Shown: positions 1 through 8,607 of the stretch, one piece after another
How positions within the stretch are numbered: position 1 is the first letter of the stretch
Layout of the letters: each line of letters starts with the position of its first letter
From: Ferruginibacter sp.
GTDB taxonomy: Bacteria > Bacteroidota > Bacteroidia > Chitinophagales > Chitinophagaceae
DNA length: 64,000 bases
NCBI GenBank assembly: GCA_019638575.1
Contig: JAHBTN010000002.1
Coordinates: forward strand, 178,719-242,718
Reading direction: 5' to 3'
Notes under the pieces: model-generated
What the model was told of the DNA's origin: nothing
The model's database searches: none
What the model saw: the letters and a program-made list of their open reading frames with translations, nothing else
Translations under genes and position numbers: made by a program

Positions 1-1225
1 AATAATATAGAGTATTAGAATTCCTGTCGTCAAAAATTATTTTACTTTCTTCTTTTAAATCATTGGCTGTAACAGCCTGGTACCGTTCTAATTCTTTGTT
101 GATTAAATCAGCATCGCCCATTAATTCGTACATGGCCAGGCTGGCAGCACGGTTGGTGATGCTGGTATCTTCAAAAGCCATCATGCTTTCGGTTTTATTT
201 TTCACTTTTTCAAGCTCTCGCTGGCTAATGCCTTCCTGCTGCAGTTTATTTATCTCTTCATTAATAGCCGTTTCGGCTTCATGCATAGATACACCTTTAA
301 CCAGTTTACCGGATATAGTTAATAAACCAGCATCGGTACTGCCTAAATGAAAACAATCAATATTACTGAACAATTGTTTTTCTTTTACCAGCGATTGAAA
401 CAACCTTGAAGAACTGCCACCGCTTAATACTTCGGTTATTAAATCGGCAATATAATATCGCTTATCATTTCTTGGATAAATATGCCAGCATTTGTACAAT
501 GCATCTAACGGAACATTTGCCTTTACGGTTAATGACCTTGGTTCTGTTTGTTTAGGTTCAATGGGTAGGTTTCGTATATATTTTTCGCCGGCAGGTATTG
601 GTACAAACCATTTTTCTGTATATTTTTTTACTTCTTCCAAAGTTACATTACCGGCCACCACCAAAATTGCATTTGAAGGGTTGTAATGTTTTTTAAAAAA
701 AGCTTTCACATCGTTAAGTGTAGCGTTTTCAATATGGCTAAGTTCTGCACCAATTGTCATCCAGCGGTAGGGATGCACTTTATAAGCAAGCGCTCTTAGT
801 TTATGCCACACATCGCCATAAGGTTTATTGATATAGTGTTCCTTAAATTCTTCGCAAACAACTTTGCGTTGCACATCTAAACTTTTTTGGCCAAACGCAA
901 GTGATAGCATACGGTCGCTTTCTAACCAAAATGCTGTCTCTAAATTTTCGGCCGGTAACTGGCAGTAATAATTGGTTAAGTCGTTTGTAGTAAATGCATT
1001 GTTTTCTCCACCGGCCAGTTGTAAGGGATCGTCGTAAACCGGTATGTTAATACTTCCGCCAAACATAAGATGCTCAAACAAATGAGCAAAACCAGTTTTA
1101 GATGGGTCTTCGTCCCTGGCGCCCACATCATACAACACATTAACAACCGCCATAGGCGTACTTTTATCCTGGTGAACCAATACCCTTAATCCATTGGTTG
1201 TTTCAAATCTTTCAAAATTAATCAT
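1..1225 (-). CDS. M16 (insulinase-family) zinc metallopeptidase, N-terminal part
   Basis: The gene reads leftward from an ATG at 1225 and runs off the window, so 408 codons are visible and the C-terminal part is missing. The inverted zinc motif HxxEH is present (HLFEH, about residues 48-52), and a Glu-rich stretch CEEFKE lies about 75 residues later, where this family keeps its third zinc ligand. The N-terminus has no signal peptide, so a cytosolic protein is likely unless the real start lies elsewhere. M16 enzymes degrade oligopeptides, and many Bacteroidota encode two M16 genes in tandem. The aspartyl protease gene at 1264-2451 lies just upstream on the same strand with a 38-bp gap, which suggests cotranscription. 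Confidence 0.9.
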   Translation of the reverse strand, partial: MINFERFETTNGLRVLVHQDKSTPMAVVNVLYDVGARDEDPSKTGFAHLFEHLMFGGSINIPVYDDPLQLAGGENNAFTTNDLTNYYCQLPAENLETAFWLESDRMLSLAFGQKSLDVQRKVVCEEFKEHYINKPYGDVWHKLRALAYKVHPYRWMTIGAELSHIENATLNDVKAFFKKHYNPSNAILVVAGNVTLEEVKKYTEKWFVPIPAGEKYIRNLPIEPKQTEPRSLTVKANVPLDALYKCWHIYPRNDKRYYIADLITEVLSGGSSSRLFQSLVKEKQLFSNIDCFHLGSTDAGLLTISGKLVKGVSMHEAETAINEEINKLQQEGISQRELEKVKNKTESMMAFEDTSITNRAASLAMYELMGDADLINKELERYQAVTANDLKEESKIIFDDRNSNTLYY

Positions 1226-1263
1226 GTGCAAATGTACGGATGAGAATAAAACAAGCAGCAAGA

Positions 1264-2451
1264 TTATCTAATGCTTAAAGTATTTATAGTAAGGTCTTTT
1301 AATTCGCCGTTTCGCCTAATTACAATATGTATGGTTTCATAAGGCCTTTGCAATATCTGCTTATAAGCCTGTAAGTTATTTGAGAAATTCTTGTTTACCG
1401 ATATAATTTCATCATTCACTTTAAAATGCGCTTTATCGGCAGGAGAGTTGGGAATTACATCTTCCACCACAATTTTTCCGTCAACATAGTACAAGCCCAA
1501 TCCGGTATAGGCGTAATCAAAATCATCATTAAAATGTTTATTGGGCAACAGGTGTATTTCCCTGTTAGGATAATTTATAATCATATTAAACCGTCGCAAC
1601 AGGTCGTTTCCCAACAGGCCACCTGTAAAAGGATATGATGTTACATTAAAATCGTCTTTGTATAAATACACAGGTACTTGTTTAAACCTGTATGGGCCAA
1701 TCTTTACTTCTTTAATAAGCGTAAGCCGCATCTGCAGCCTGCCGGCCATGCCTTCGGCCTGTGTTAAAACAGGTTTTCGTTTACTTAATAATATTGCACT
1801 GTCTTTAGCAAACTGTTCGCTTAACAGCAAACAAAGCCCGGCGCCGGTATCAAAATAAAAGTTGTAGCCAAGTCTTTTCCTGTCTTTTACCTCTAACCAT
1901 TGAATGGGCAAGTTGGTAAAAGCAGGATGCAATATTGTTCCACCGTCGGGATAGGGCATTTTTCCCGGAGCAAAAATTTCAATCATGCTGCTGTCAAAAT
2001 CAATCTTTACAATAAAGCGCCTGAAAAAGCTGTACCCGATAATGCCATCTACTTTTTCGCCATATACACTGGTGAGTACTTCATAATTATTTACATGAAA
2101 ATTTAAATGCCGTACGGAAAGGCCAGGAAGTAAAAGATCGTGGTCGAAAACAAAAGAAACTTTTTTTATACCGCCTATACCGGTAATTGTTGTATCTGTT
2201 GGTTTTGTTGGAATATTGAACTCTGTACAAGTAGCTGAATCGAGAGATATGCCTCCACTGCCGGTATCTAATATAAAATTCAGCGTATCGGGAATATTAC
2301 CAATTTTAGCCTGTAATACCATTACACCGCCACTAAATTGCTTAAACGGAAAACGGGTAATAAAACGAGCCTCTCTCTGCGGCAATATCTCTTGTGCCTT
2401 TATGGAAATAATTGCAAATAAAAATAATATGCCGCAAATAATATTTTTCAT
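1264..2451 (-). CDS. Secreted retropepsin-like aspartyl protease with C-terminal PDZ domain
   Basis: This 395-residue protein starts with a clear signal peptide (about residues 1-19, ending IKAQ). Two aspartyl protease half-sites are visible: LDTGSGG at residues 61-67 and FDTGAG at residues 200-205, each giving one catalytic Asp in the pepsin/retropepsin fold. The last 85 residues form a PDZ domain (VVEDVIPNSPADKA, then VNDEIISVN), which usually binds C-terminal peptides. The protein is probably periplasmic or surface exposed. Its substrate is unknown. It lies divergently from mqnC and upstream of an M16 peptidase on the same strand, so the two peptidases may form one unit. The family call is firm; the role is not known. 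Confidence 0.88.
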   Translation of the reverse strand: MKNIICGILFLFAIISIKAQEILPQREARFITRFPFKQFSGGVMVLQAKIGNIPDTLNFILDTGSGGISLDSATCTEFNIPTKPTDTTITGIGGIKKVSFVFDHDLLLPGLSVRHLNFHVNNYEVLTSVYGEKVDGIIGYSFFRRFIVKIDFDSSMIEIFAPGKMPYPDGGTILHPAFTNLPIQWLEVKDRKRLGYNFYFDTGAGLCLLLSEQFAKDSAILLSKRKPVLTQAEGMAGRLQMRLTLIKEVKIGPYRFKQVPVYLYKDDFNVTSYPFTGGLLGNDLLRRFNMIINYPNREIHLLPNKHFNDDFDYAYTGLGLYYVDGKIVVEDVIPNSPADKAHFKVNDEIISVNKNFSNNLQAYKQILQRPYETIHIVIRRNGELKDLTINTLSIR

Positions 2452-2486
2452 GCCATGCTAAAATTCAATTTACAACCTTATGGATG

Positions 2487-2494
2487 TACTTTTG
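2487..2494 (+). promoter_or_regulatory. Candidate -7 element of the mqnC promoter
   Basis: TACTTTTG matches the Bacteroidota -7 consensus TAnnTTTG and lies 26 bp before the mqnC ATG at 2521. No clear TTTG -33 element is seen at the usual spacing, so this rests on one box only. Confidence 0.4.
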
Positions 2495-2520
2495 TTGTTT
2501 ATTACACAAAAGGCAGGAGT

Positions 2521-3645
2521 ATGGAATTAAATGATTTATTTAAGAAAGCGCTCAGTTTTGATTTTTTAACAGCAGAAGAAGGCATGTTTTTGTACAAAAA
2601 CGCTGCATTAACCGAATTGATGTACGTAGCTGATGAGTTAAGAAAAAAACAGGTATCACACGGAAAAGTTACCTGGCAAATAGACCGCAATGTTAACACC
2701 ACCAATGTATGTATAGCTAATTGTAAGTTCTGTAATTTTTACCGCATACCGGGCCATGCCGATGCTTATATAACTGATATAGAAACTTATAAAACAAAAA
2801 TTGAAGAGACCATTAAATACGGCGGAGACCAATTGCTGCTGCAGGGTGGCCATCATCCCCAACTGGGGCTTAGTTTTTATGTGAACCTTTTTAAAGAATT
2901 AAAATATTTATACCCCAATATAAAATTACATGCATTGGGGCCACCGGAAGTGGCACATATTACTAAACTGGAGAAAAGTACACACCGGGAAGTACTGGTA
3001 GCTTTAAAAGAAGCCGGCCTCGACAGCCTGCCTGGTGCTGGTGCTGAGATTTTAACCGACAGGGTACGGCGCCTGATTAGCAAGGGAAAATGTGGTGCAC
3101 AGGAATGGCTCGATATCATGCACGAAGCACATAAATTAAATATTACCACATCGGCCACCATGATGTTTGGACATGTGGAAACTTTACAGGAACGATTTGA
3201 ACATTTAATAAAAATAAGAGAAGTTCAAAATCGCAAACCGGCACATGCAAAGGGTTTCCTGGCATTTATTCCCTGGACCTTTCAGGATGTGGACACTTTG
3301 CTGGCAAAAATAAGGGGCGTGCATAATTTAACCACAGCAGAAGAATATATACGCATGATTGCTATTTGCCGTATCATGCTACCCAATATTAAAAACATAC
3401 AGGCAAGCTGGTTAACGGTGGGCAAGCAGGTGGCACAAATTTGCTTACATGCAGGCGCCAACGATTTTGGCAGTATTATGATTGAAGAAAATGTTGTTAG
3501 CGCTGCTGGTGCACCACACCGCTTTACAAGCAACAGCATACAACAAGCAATTAAAGAAGCCGGTTTTGAGCCGCAGCTACGCAACCAGCAATACGAATGG
3601 AGGGAAATACCCGAAACAATAGTAGAGCAGGTAGTAAATTATTAG
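2521..3645 (+). CDS. mqnC: Cyclic dehypoxanthinyl futalosine synthase MqnC (radical SAM)
   Basis: MqnC converts dehypoxanthine futalosine to its cyclic form in the futalosine route to menaquinone. The radical-SAM cysteines are seen as CIANCKFC (residues 64, 68 and 71 when counted from the ATG at 2521). The open frame begins at 2455, but the residues before Met 2521 look non-coding, and AGGAG lies just upstream of 2521, so that start was chosen (374 residues, normal for the family). MqnE is the closest paralogue, but the segments TWQIDRNVNTTN and LQGGHHPQLGL fit MqnC better. The gene stands alone here, as mqn genes often do in Bacteroidota. Menaquinone is the quinone that the Mqo and ACIII encoded elsewhere in the window would use. 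Confidence 0.9.
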   Translation: MELNDLFKKALSFDFLTAEEGMFLYKNAALTELMYVADELRKKQVSHGKVTWQIDRNVNTTNVCIANCKFCNFYRIPGHADAYITDIETYKTKIEETIKYGGDQLLLQGGHHPQLGLSFYVNLFKELKYLYPNIKLHALGPPEVAHITKLEKSTHREVLVALKEAGLDSLPGAGAEILTDRVRRLISKGKCGAQEWLDIMHEAHKLNITTSATMMFGHVETLQERFEHLIKIREVQNRKPAHAKGFLAFIPWTFQDVDTLLAKIRGVHNLTTAEEYIRMIAICRIMLPNIKNIQASWLTVGKQVAQICLHAGANDFGSIMIEENVVSAAGAPHRFTSNSIQQAIKEAGFEPQLRNQQYEWREIPETIVEQVVNY

Positions 3646-3736
3646 CCTGTATAAAAATGCAACCTAACCGGTTTTAATAAAGCATGACGGTAAAGGTTAT
3701 CAAATTGAATTAAAAATAAAAAGACATTGTTGTTTT

Positions 3737-4048
3737 ATGTTAGCAGAAAGTACAAAAAAATTAATCCATCGTTTCAGGATGATTGGCATTGCAGAAGGTA
3801 TTTCTTTTTTGGTGTTGTTATTAATAGCTATGCCACTTAAATATATTTTTAAAATGCCTGAAGCAGTAAAGATAGTAGGATGGGTGCATGGCGCTTTATT
3901 CTTAACCTTTATCTATTTTGCATTTGAAGTAATGGGCGCCTGCAAAAAAAATATGGGTTGGTTTGCCAAAGCCTTTGCTGCTGCTATTATACCATGCGGC
4001 ACTTTTGTTTTTGATAAACAACTTAAGAAAGATCCGGAACTGCAATAA
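3737..4048 (+). CDS. DUF3817 small integral membrane protein
   Basis: This 103-residue protein has about three membrane segments. It shows features of the DUF3817 family: an N-terminal RFRMIGIAEGISFLVLL segment, then KIVGWVHGALFLTF, and a closing hydrophobic helix with IIPCGTFVFDK. DUF3817 is an uncharacterised family, sometimes found as a domain in transporters or proteases. The gene follows mqnC by 91 bp on the same strand. A hairpin just after it at 4062-4093 is better read as the terminator of the opposing gene. No function can be assigned. Confidence 0.75.
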   Translation: MLAESTKKLIHRFRMIGIAEGISFLVLLLIAMPLKYIFKMPEAVKIVGWVHGALFLTFIYFAFEVMGACKKNMGWFAKAFAAAIIPCGTFVFDKQLKKDPELQ

Positions 4049-4061
4049 TTAATTAGTTATT

Positions 4062-4093
4062 AAAAAAAGAGCCCCCCGAAAAAGCGGGGAGCT
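4062..4093 (-). terminator. Rho-independent terminator of the PadR-PspC unit
   Basis: Arms 4070-4078 and 4085-4093 form a 9-bp GC-rich stem with one G-T wobble when read on the minus strand. The loop is 6 nt, and seven T (A on the plus strand, 4063-4069) follow one base after the stem. It lies about 110 bp past the end of the PspC gene at 4207. It may also act on the DUF3817 transcript from the other side, but the T-run favours the minus strand. Confidence 0.8.
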
Positions 4094-4206
4094 GTGTTGG
4101 TTTCAACTTCAACTCAACTATTGAAACTATTTTTATTCATTTTCTGCCAACAGGTCTTTTATTTGCTGGCGCACTTGCTTTATTTTTTTCCCGATAAAAA
4201 AACATT

Positions 4207-6414
4207 TTAGTAAATACTCATCACCGGGCCAAATACCGGCAGGCGTGTGCTGCTTAACGGCAATGGTTCTTCTTCGCCTCCAATCTTGTTCAACTGCTGT
4301 TCAATTTTATCTTTAGCCTTCTTCAGCGAATCTTTTAAATATTCTTTTTCCTTTTCCAGTTTACTCTTTAACGAATCCAGTTTGTTTACAGGGTTATCGT
4401 TGGCATTGTACCGATAGTTGTCGGTATTGCTGCTGTTGCTGTTATCGCCATCATTAGTTATCACTTCTACCCCGTTGCTGTTGATGATAATTGTAGAGCG
4501 GCCGTTTCTTTTTGCAGGCTCGCCATTGGCAGAATATAATTTTCCATCAGCTTTCATAGTATATTCAACTCCTGAGTTCCATTCGTTTTCATTATCATTA
4601 TCATAATACCAGTCATCGTTCCAATCGTTGCCAATATGCACATTACTGTACCATCCAATACTTTTATCAACCAGTATTTTTTTCCCTACCGGAACATACA
4701 CAGTTAACAGCACATGCTGGTTACGGAATTTATCTGTTTTATTGATGGAAATACCTTTATCTAAAATCAAAACACTGTCTTTTTGTACACCGCTATATTG
4801 AATGGCGGCTGCATTATTTTCTGCAATGCTCCTGCTGCGGCCTGTAGCCATTTTTATGGTTGTAACCCTAAAACTGTCGTTATCAGATTTAAGGATTCGC
4901 ACTTCCACATTATTCACATATGCTGTGTCGTCGTCAATGCCGGCAAAAGGTTCAATTCTAAAAAAGCGGTTGTTGCGGTATTTGTCTAATGGTTTATAAG
5001 ATGTCAATTCTAATTTGTTAACAGTAGGATTGCTAAGTACAATTTCCTGCTCGGTCATATTCTTACTGTTGTATTTAAAATCACGGCTTATTGATGAAAT
5101 TAAAAACATCACACAAACCCAACCTATCACCCATAGTGCCCCAAATGAAAAGCCCAGCATATTGCCCCTGCTTTTAGAGCCGGCTATCTTGCGTATGATC
5201 CAGGTGATGATACCAACAATTGGCACTGCAATAAAGAACAGTAAAGTGCCCCATGCAAAAAGGTTTTGATAATCGTTATTGCCAATCACAAAATCTTTTA
5301 ATGGAAATATACCGATAGAAAAAACAGCCAGGGCAAATAAGCCCATCACTAAGGCAAAGCCCACGCAGCCTATGATGAAGTAAGCAAATATTTTTGCAAT
5401 CATGGCAATTACATTTCCCAGCCCGCTGCGGTTGCGTTTACTAAAATTCTTTACATCACTGGCCACTTCACCAGCTTTTTGATTAATAACAGAAGATGCT
5501 TCTTTACCAAATTTTTCTGCTTTCTTACCTACGGTTTTCATCTCTTCCATCACCGATGCTTTTATGGAATTCATATCCACTTTCTCGCCTTTCATTTCAA
5601 GTTTTTCCGATGTGCTTAATGCCTCGGGTATCACAATCCATAATATGATATAAATAATGAGTGATGTTGGGCTGAAGGTAAAACGCATGAAATCACCAAA
5701 ATTCCAAAAACCTCCCCAATGGCCCCAGCGTGATACGAATGATATGAAAGGTAACAGGAACAATACCCTTGGTATCCATGGATTGATACCAAAATAATGG
5801 CCAATACCGCTACATACACCTGCTATCTTTTTTTCATCAGGATCACGAAAAAGTTTTTTACGGGTGCTGCCTATTTGTGTAGAGGCGCTGCTTGGCACGG
5901 CCACCCACATAATGATATAGGTTAAGAAACCAATACCCGAAAACAGCAGTATCACAAAAATTATCCTGGTAACCACCACATCTACATTAAAGTAATTGGC
6001 AAGACCACTACATACACCGCCTAACACTTTATCATTCTCATCCCTGTATAAACGTCTTTTACCTGCAGGTGCTGCGGTTGAAGATGATGAAGACTGCTCG
6101 TTGCTTTCTGCAGATCCTGTTGATGCGGATGCTGATGGTTGTGCATCATCCACAGGTTCAAAATCTTCGGGGCGGCCCATGCTTTTAATAATAGCATTTA
6201 CATCATCATCTGTAATGCAGGTGGCGCCCTTGCTTAGCCTTTCCTGGAACAGTTCACCAATGCGGCTTTCAATATCATTGATGATTTCATCTTTGCCTTC
6301 TTCGTTGGCAAAGTGCCGGCCAAGGCTTTCGGTATAACTTTTCAGCAAATCAAATGCTGATACTTCAATAGGAACCACACGTCCCTGGAAGTTTATATTT
6401 ATTACTTGTTTCAT
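4207..6414 (-). CDS. Large membrane protein with two PspC domains
   Basis: This 735-residue protein starts with a soluble domain of about 90 residues, then a Ser/Ala-rich linker. Two PspC domains follow at about 119-176 and 185-265, each with an arginine-rich entry, a GGVCSGL or AGVCSGI motif and a hydrophobic helix. Further membrane segments lie at about 345-370, 375-400 and 410-445. A long polar tail, probably periplasmic, ends with a charged coiled coil at about 678-715. PspC proteins sense envelope stress in other bacteria, but this architecture is typical of Bacteroidota and its role is unproven. The PadR regulator gene lies 63 bp upstream on the same strand, a common pairing in this phylum, so PadR probably controls this gene. 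Confidence 0.85.
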   Translation of the reverse strand: MKQVININFQGRVVPIEVSAFDLLKSYTESLGRHFANEEGKDEIINDIESRIGELFQERLSKGATCITDDDVNAIIKSMGRPEDFEPVDDAQPSASASTGSAESNEQSSSSSTAAPAGKRRLYRDENDKVLGGVCSGLANYFNVDVVVTRIIFVILLFSGIGFLTYIIMWVAVPSSASTQIGSTRKKLFRDPDEKKIAGVCSGIGHYFGINPWIPRVLFLLPFISFVSRWGHWGGFWNFGDFMRFTFSPTSLIIYIILWIVIPEALSTSEKLEMKGEKVDMNSIKASVMEEMKTVGKKAEKFGKEASSVINQKAGEVASDVKNFSKRNRSGLGNVIAMIAKIFAYFIIGCVGFALVMGLFALAVFSIGIFPLKDFVIGNNDYQNLFAWGTLLFFIAVPIVGIITWIIRKIAGSKSRGNMLGFSFGALWVIGWVCVMFLISSISRDFKYNSKNMTEQEIVLSNPTVNKLELTSYKPLDKYRNNRFFRIEPFAGIDDDTAYVNNVEVRILKSDNDSFRVTTIKMATGRSRSIAENNAAAIQYSGVQKDSVLILDKGISINKTDKFRNQHVLLTVYVPVGKKILVDKSIGWYSNVHIGNDWNDDWYYDNDNENEWNSGVEYTMKADGKLYSANGEPAKRNGRSTIIINSNGVEVITNDGDNSNSSNTDNYRYNANDNPVNKLDSLKSKLEKEKEYLKDSLKKAKDKIEQQLNKIGGEEEPLPLSSTRLPVFGPVMSIY

Positions 6415-6460
6415 GGCTTTAGTTTTTTGTTTCTTTAGTTGATATGATCCAACAAAAAAA

Positions 6461-6476
6461 TCATGGCTATACTTTT
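6461..6476 (-). promoter_or_regulatory. Copy 1 of the AAAAGTATAGCCATGA motif (candidate PadR operator)
   Basis: On the minus strand the 16-mer AAAAGTATAGCCATGA lies 47 bp upstream of the PspC gene start. The same 16-mer recurs at 6952-6967, and a shorter form lies at 7014-7026. Placement before both genes of a PadR unit suggests an operator; this is inference. Confidence 0.4.
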
Positions 6477-6477
6477 C

Positions 6478-6909
6478 TTATTGGGGGTTGTTGAAGTTGT
6501 TATCCTCTTGCGGTTGCGGAGGATCGTTGTTAATAATAGGTGACTGTCCGTTCCTGGTTAATGCCCTTACTGCATTTGCAAGTTCAAACCAGGTAGTTTC
6601 AAGTTCTTTGTAAAATTTTCCTCCTTTATCAGTAAGAGAAAAATATTTACGTGGCGGGCCGCTGGTGCTTTCTTCCCACCTGTACGATAATAGTTCTGCA
6701 TTTTTAAGCCTTGTCAGCAAGGGATACAAAGTTCCCTCCAGGATGTTCAGGTTAGCCGCCTTCATTTTTTCAATGATATCCGAAGGGTAGGCTTCTCCCT
6801 CTTTTATTATAGAGAGGATGCAAAACTCAAGAACTCCCTTTCGCATCTGGCTGGCTGTGTTATCAATGTTCATGGCTTCAATTTTTAACCCCACTTTTTT
6901 CTTCGCCAT
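6478..6909 (-). CDS. PadR-family transcriptional regulator
   Basis: This 143-residue protein has a PadR winged helix: RKGVLEFCILSII, then LEGTLYPLLTRL in the recognition region, then STSGPPRKYFSLTDKG in the wing, followed by a C-terminal dimerisation helix. PadR proteins are repressors that often respond to small molecules or stress. The ATG at 6909 is used here, but family members usually begin at the internal Met at 6873 (MNIDNTASQ), so the first 12 residues may not be translated. The gene heads a two-gene minus-strand unit with the PspC membrane protein. Autoregulation is likely, because copies of one motif sit before both genes. Confidence 0.88.
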   Translation of the reverse strand: MAKKKVGLKIEAMNIDNTASQMRKGVLEFCILSIIKEGEAYPSDIIEKMKAANLNILEGTLYPLLTRLKNAELLSYRWEESTSGPPRKYFSLTDKGGKFYKELETTWFELANAVRALTRNGQSPIINNDPPQPQEDNNFNNPQ

Positions 6910-6951
6910 AAGGAGAAGCTGAAGTGAAGATCTTTTCGAAAAATAAATTAA

Positions 6952-6967
6952 TCATGGCTATACTTTT
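6952..6967 (-). promoter_or_regulatory. Copy 2 of the AAAAGTATAGCCATGA motif (candidate PadR operator)
   Basis: This is an exact 16-bp repeat of 6461-6476 on the same strand, placed 43 bp before the PadR start at 6909. See copy 1 for the reasoning. Confidence 0.4.
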
Positions 6968-7013
6968 TTGGCTTTGCTCCTTTCATTTTTAAGGTTTAAA
7001 GCCCCAATTAAAA

Positions 7014-7026
7014 TCGGCTATACTTT
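7014..7026 (-). promoter_or_regulatory. Copy 3 (shorter) of the AAAGTATAGCC motif
   Basis: The minus strand reads AAAGTATAGCCGA. It shares the 11-mer AAAGTATAGCC with copies 1 and 2 and lies exactly 60 bp upstream of copy 2, about 105 bp before PadR. Confidence 0.35.
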
Positions 7027-7391
7027 AAGAACTTTTGTGATTGAGAATTAACCGGTTTTTCCCTTTCACAACTCAAAGATAATAATTTTTTAGTACTATG
7101 CAACACATAATACCATATTTTTTATAGTAGCTGGTGCTGGATAATAGCAAAATTTTGTTAAAACCCTTGCCTGTATTGGGTTTTGTTGATTATAAAAAAT
7201 TTTTTAAAGAATTACGGATTTGATGAACGGTTAAAATAGGGGGATGAATGGCGGGGATTAAATATATTTAATAGCAAATTTTAACATACCAGACATTATT
7301 TTAAACCTGTTAATCTTATCAAAACATCAATCCCTAATAGTAACAGTGGTATTAGTATTGCGTATGATATTTGCAGAAGGAGGACTATAAC

Positions 7392-8537
7392 ATGAAATAT
7401 ATTTTTTACACCTTATTTAGCCTGCTGGTTTTTACAAGTTGCAAAACCAGTAAAGATTATCTTTCAAAAAGCGGTGATGATAAAACCATTTTTGATGCCA
7501 TTAAAACATTAAAGAAACACAGCAACGATACTAGTGCATTACATGCATTACCCGTTTTGTATAACCTGGCACAGCAACGTAACCTGCGTAAAATAAACAG
7601 TTATGGTTCTTCAAATGAGTTAAGCCGTTGGGATAAAATGATTGATGGTTATACTGTTTTACAGGAAATATACCAGGCCATTATAGAAAATGATGCTGCT
7701 TCGGCTGTAGTAACCCCGGTTAATTACCAGCAAAATATTTATGACTTAAAAAAACAAGCCGCTGCAGATTATTACAATGAAGGATTGTACATGTTAAGCC
7801 TTTCGGGAAGGACAAATGCAAAAAAAGCATACAGCTATTTTAAAAAAACCGAAAAGTATGTTCCTAATTATGAAGATGCCAAACTAAAAATGGATGAAGC
7901 ATTCAACAATGCAATAGTAAATGTGGTTATCAACCCGGTGCATGATAATTCTTATTTCTTTAATACCGGCTGGGGCAATTATGGTTATAACTACAGCAAC
8001 CAATATTTTCAGCAAAGTTTAATAAGAGACCTTGGCGGTAATAACAGCAGCCGGTACCCGGCTCGTTTTTACAGCGATTGGGAAGCCCGGCGTGATAATG
8101 TGCAACCCGACTGGGAAGTGAACCTTACGCTCAGAAACATGTACATTCCACGGCCACAAACCAATACATACAACCGCAATTCCAGTGCAAGTGTTGAAAT
8201 TGGCAGGGATACATTGGGCAAACCTGTATATCAAACCGTATATGCAACACTTCATATAAGCAGGTTGTATTTTACAGCACGTGCCGATATGGAAGTGAGT
8301 ATTACCGAAATTGATACTCGTAAAAACATTGCATACAATACCTATCGGCAAGATTATAACTGGCAGGAAGAACATGCCACTTACACAGGCGACCGCCGGG
8401 CATTAAGCAGCAGCGACTGGACTTTGATAAACAACAGCCGTTTTAACGAACCAAGCAGAGAAGATGTGCTGAATGAATTATACCGTGGCCTGTATCCACA
8501 GGTAAAAAACAGGATTACCAATGCTGTTGATTGGTAA
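7392..8537 (+). CDS. Uncharacterised lipoprotein
   Basis: The ATG at 7392 gives 381 residues beginning with a lipoprotein signal whose lipobox ends in FTSC (Cys 17), so the mature protein should be lipid anchored. The first half is helical and looks TPR-like (YNEGLYMLSLSG, then AKKAYSYFKKTEKYVPNYEDA). The second half is rich in Asn, Tyr and Arg, with mixed strands (VVINPVHDNSYFFNTGWG). The open frame starts earlier at 7371, but those residues do not look like a signal peptide. No family is recognised. Proteins of this general shape are common as orphan envelope lipoproteins in Chitinophagia. It stands alone, divergent from PadR. Confidence 0.75.
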   Translation: MKYIFYTLFSLLVFTSCKTSKDYLSKSGDDKTIFDAIKTLKKHSNDTSALHALPVLYNLAQQRNLRKINSYGSSNELSRWDKMIDGYTVLQEIYQAIIENDAASAVVTPVNYQQNIYDLKKQAAADYYNEGLYMLSLSGRTNAKKAYSYFKKTEKYVPNYEDAKLKMDEAFNNAIVNVVINPVHDNSYFFNTGWGNYGYNYSNQYFQQSLIRDLGGNNSSRYPARFYSDWEARRDNVQPDWEVNLTLRNMYIPRPQTNTYNRNSSASVEIGRDTLGKPVYQTVYATLHISRLYFTARADMEVSITEIDTRKNIAYNTYRQDYNWQEEHATYTGDRRALSSSDWTLINNSRFNEPSREDVLNELYRGLYPQVKNRITNAVDW

Positions 8538-8607
8538 ATACCCAATTGTTTTTAATAAAGAAAATTGCACACGCAGTAAAACTATTTATTACTTGCTGTC
8601 TTTAAAA

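Larger units (their letters stand above)
6910..7391. other. Long intergenic region between PadR and a lipoprotein gene
   Basis: These 482 bp hold no credible gene. They carry the divergent control regions of the PadR unit (left) and the lipoprotein gene (right). Two copies of the GGCTATACTTT motif lie at 6956-6966 and 7016-7026, exactly 60 bp apart. The remainder, from about 7060, is very AT-rich and shows no clear structure. Confidence 0.6.

Noticed and set aside
4133-4205. Possible frameshifted C-terminal extension of the PspC gene (another frame stays open past the stop with a charged helical end)
   Set aside because: The annotated frame is consistent to its stop and nothing shows which end is original; no family tail could be compared.
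6461-6476. Short leader peptides starting at the ATG inside the repeated motif
   Set aside because: Copies 1 and 2 would start peptides of 9 and about 24 residues with unrelated sequences, and copy 3 has no ATG.
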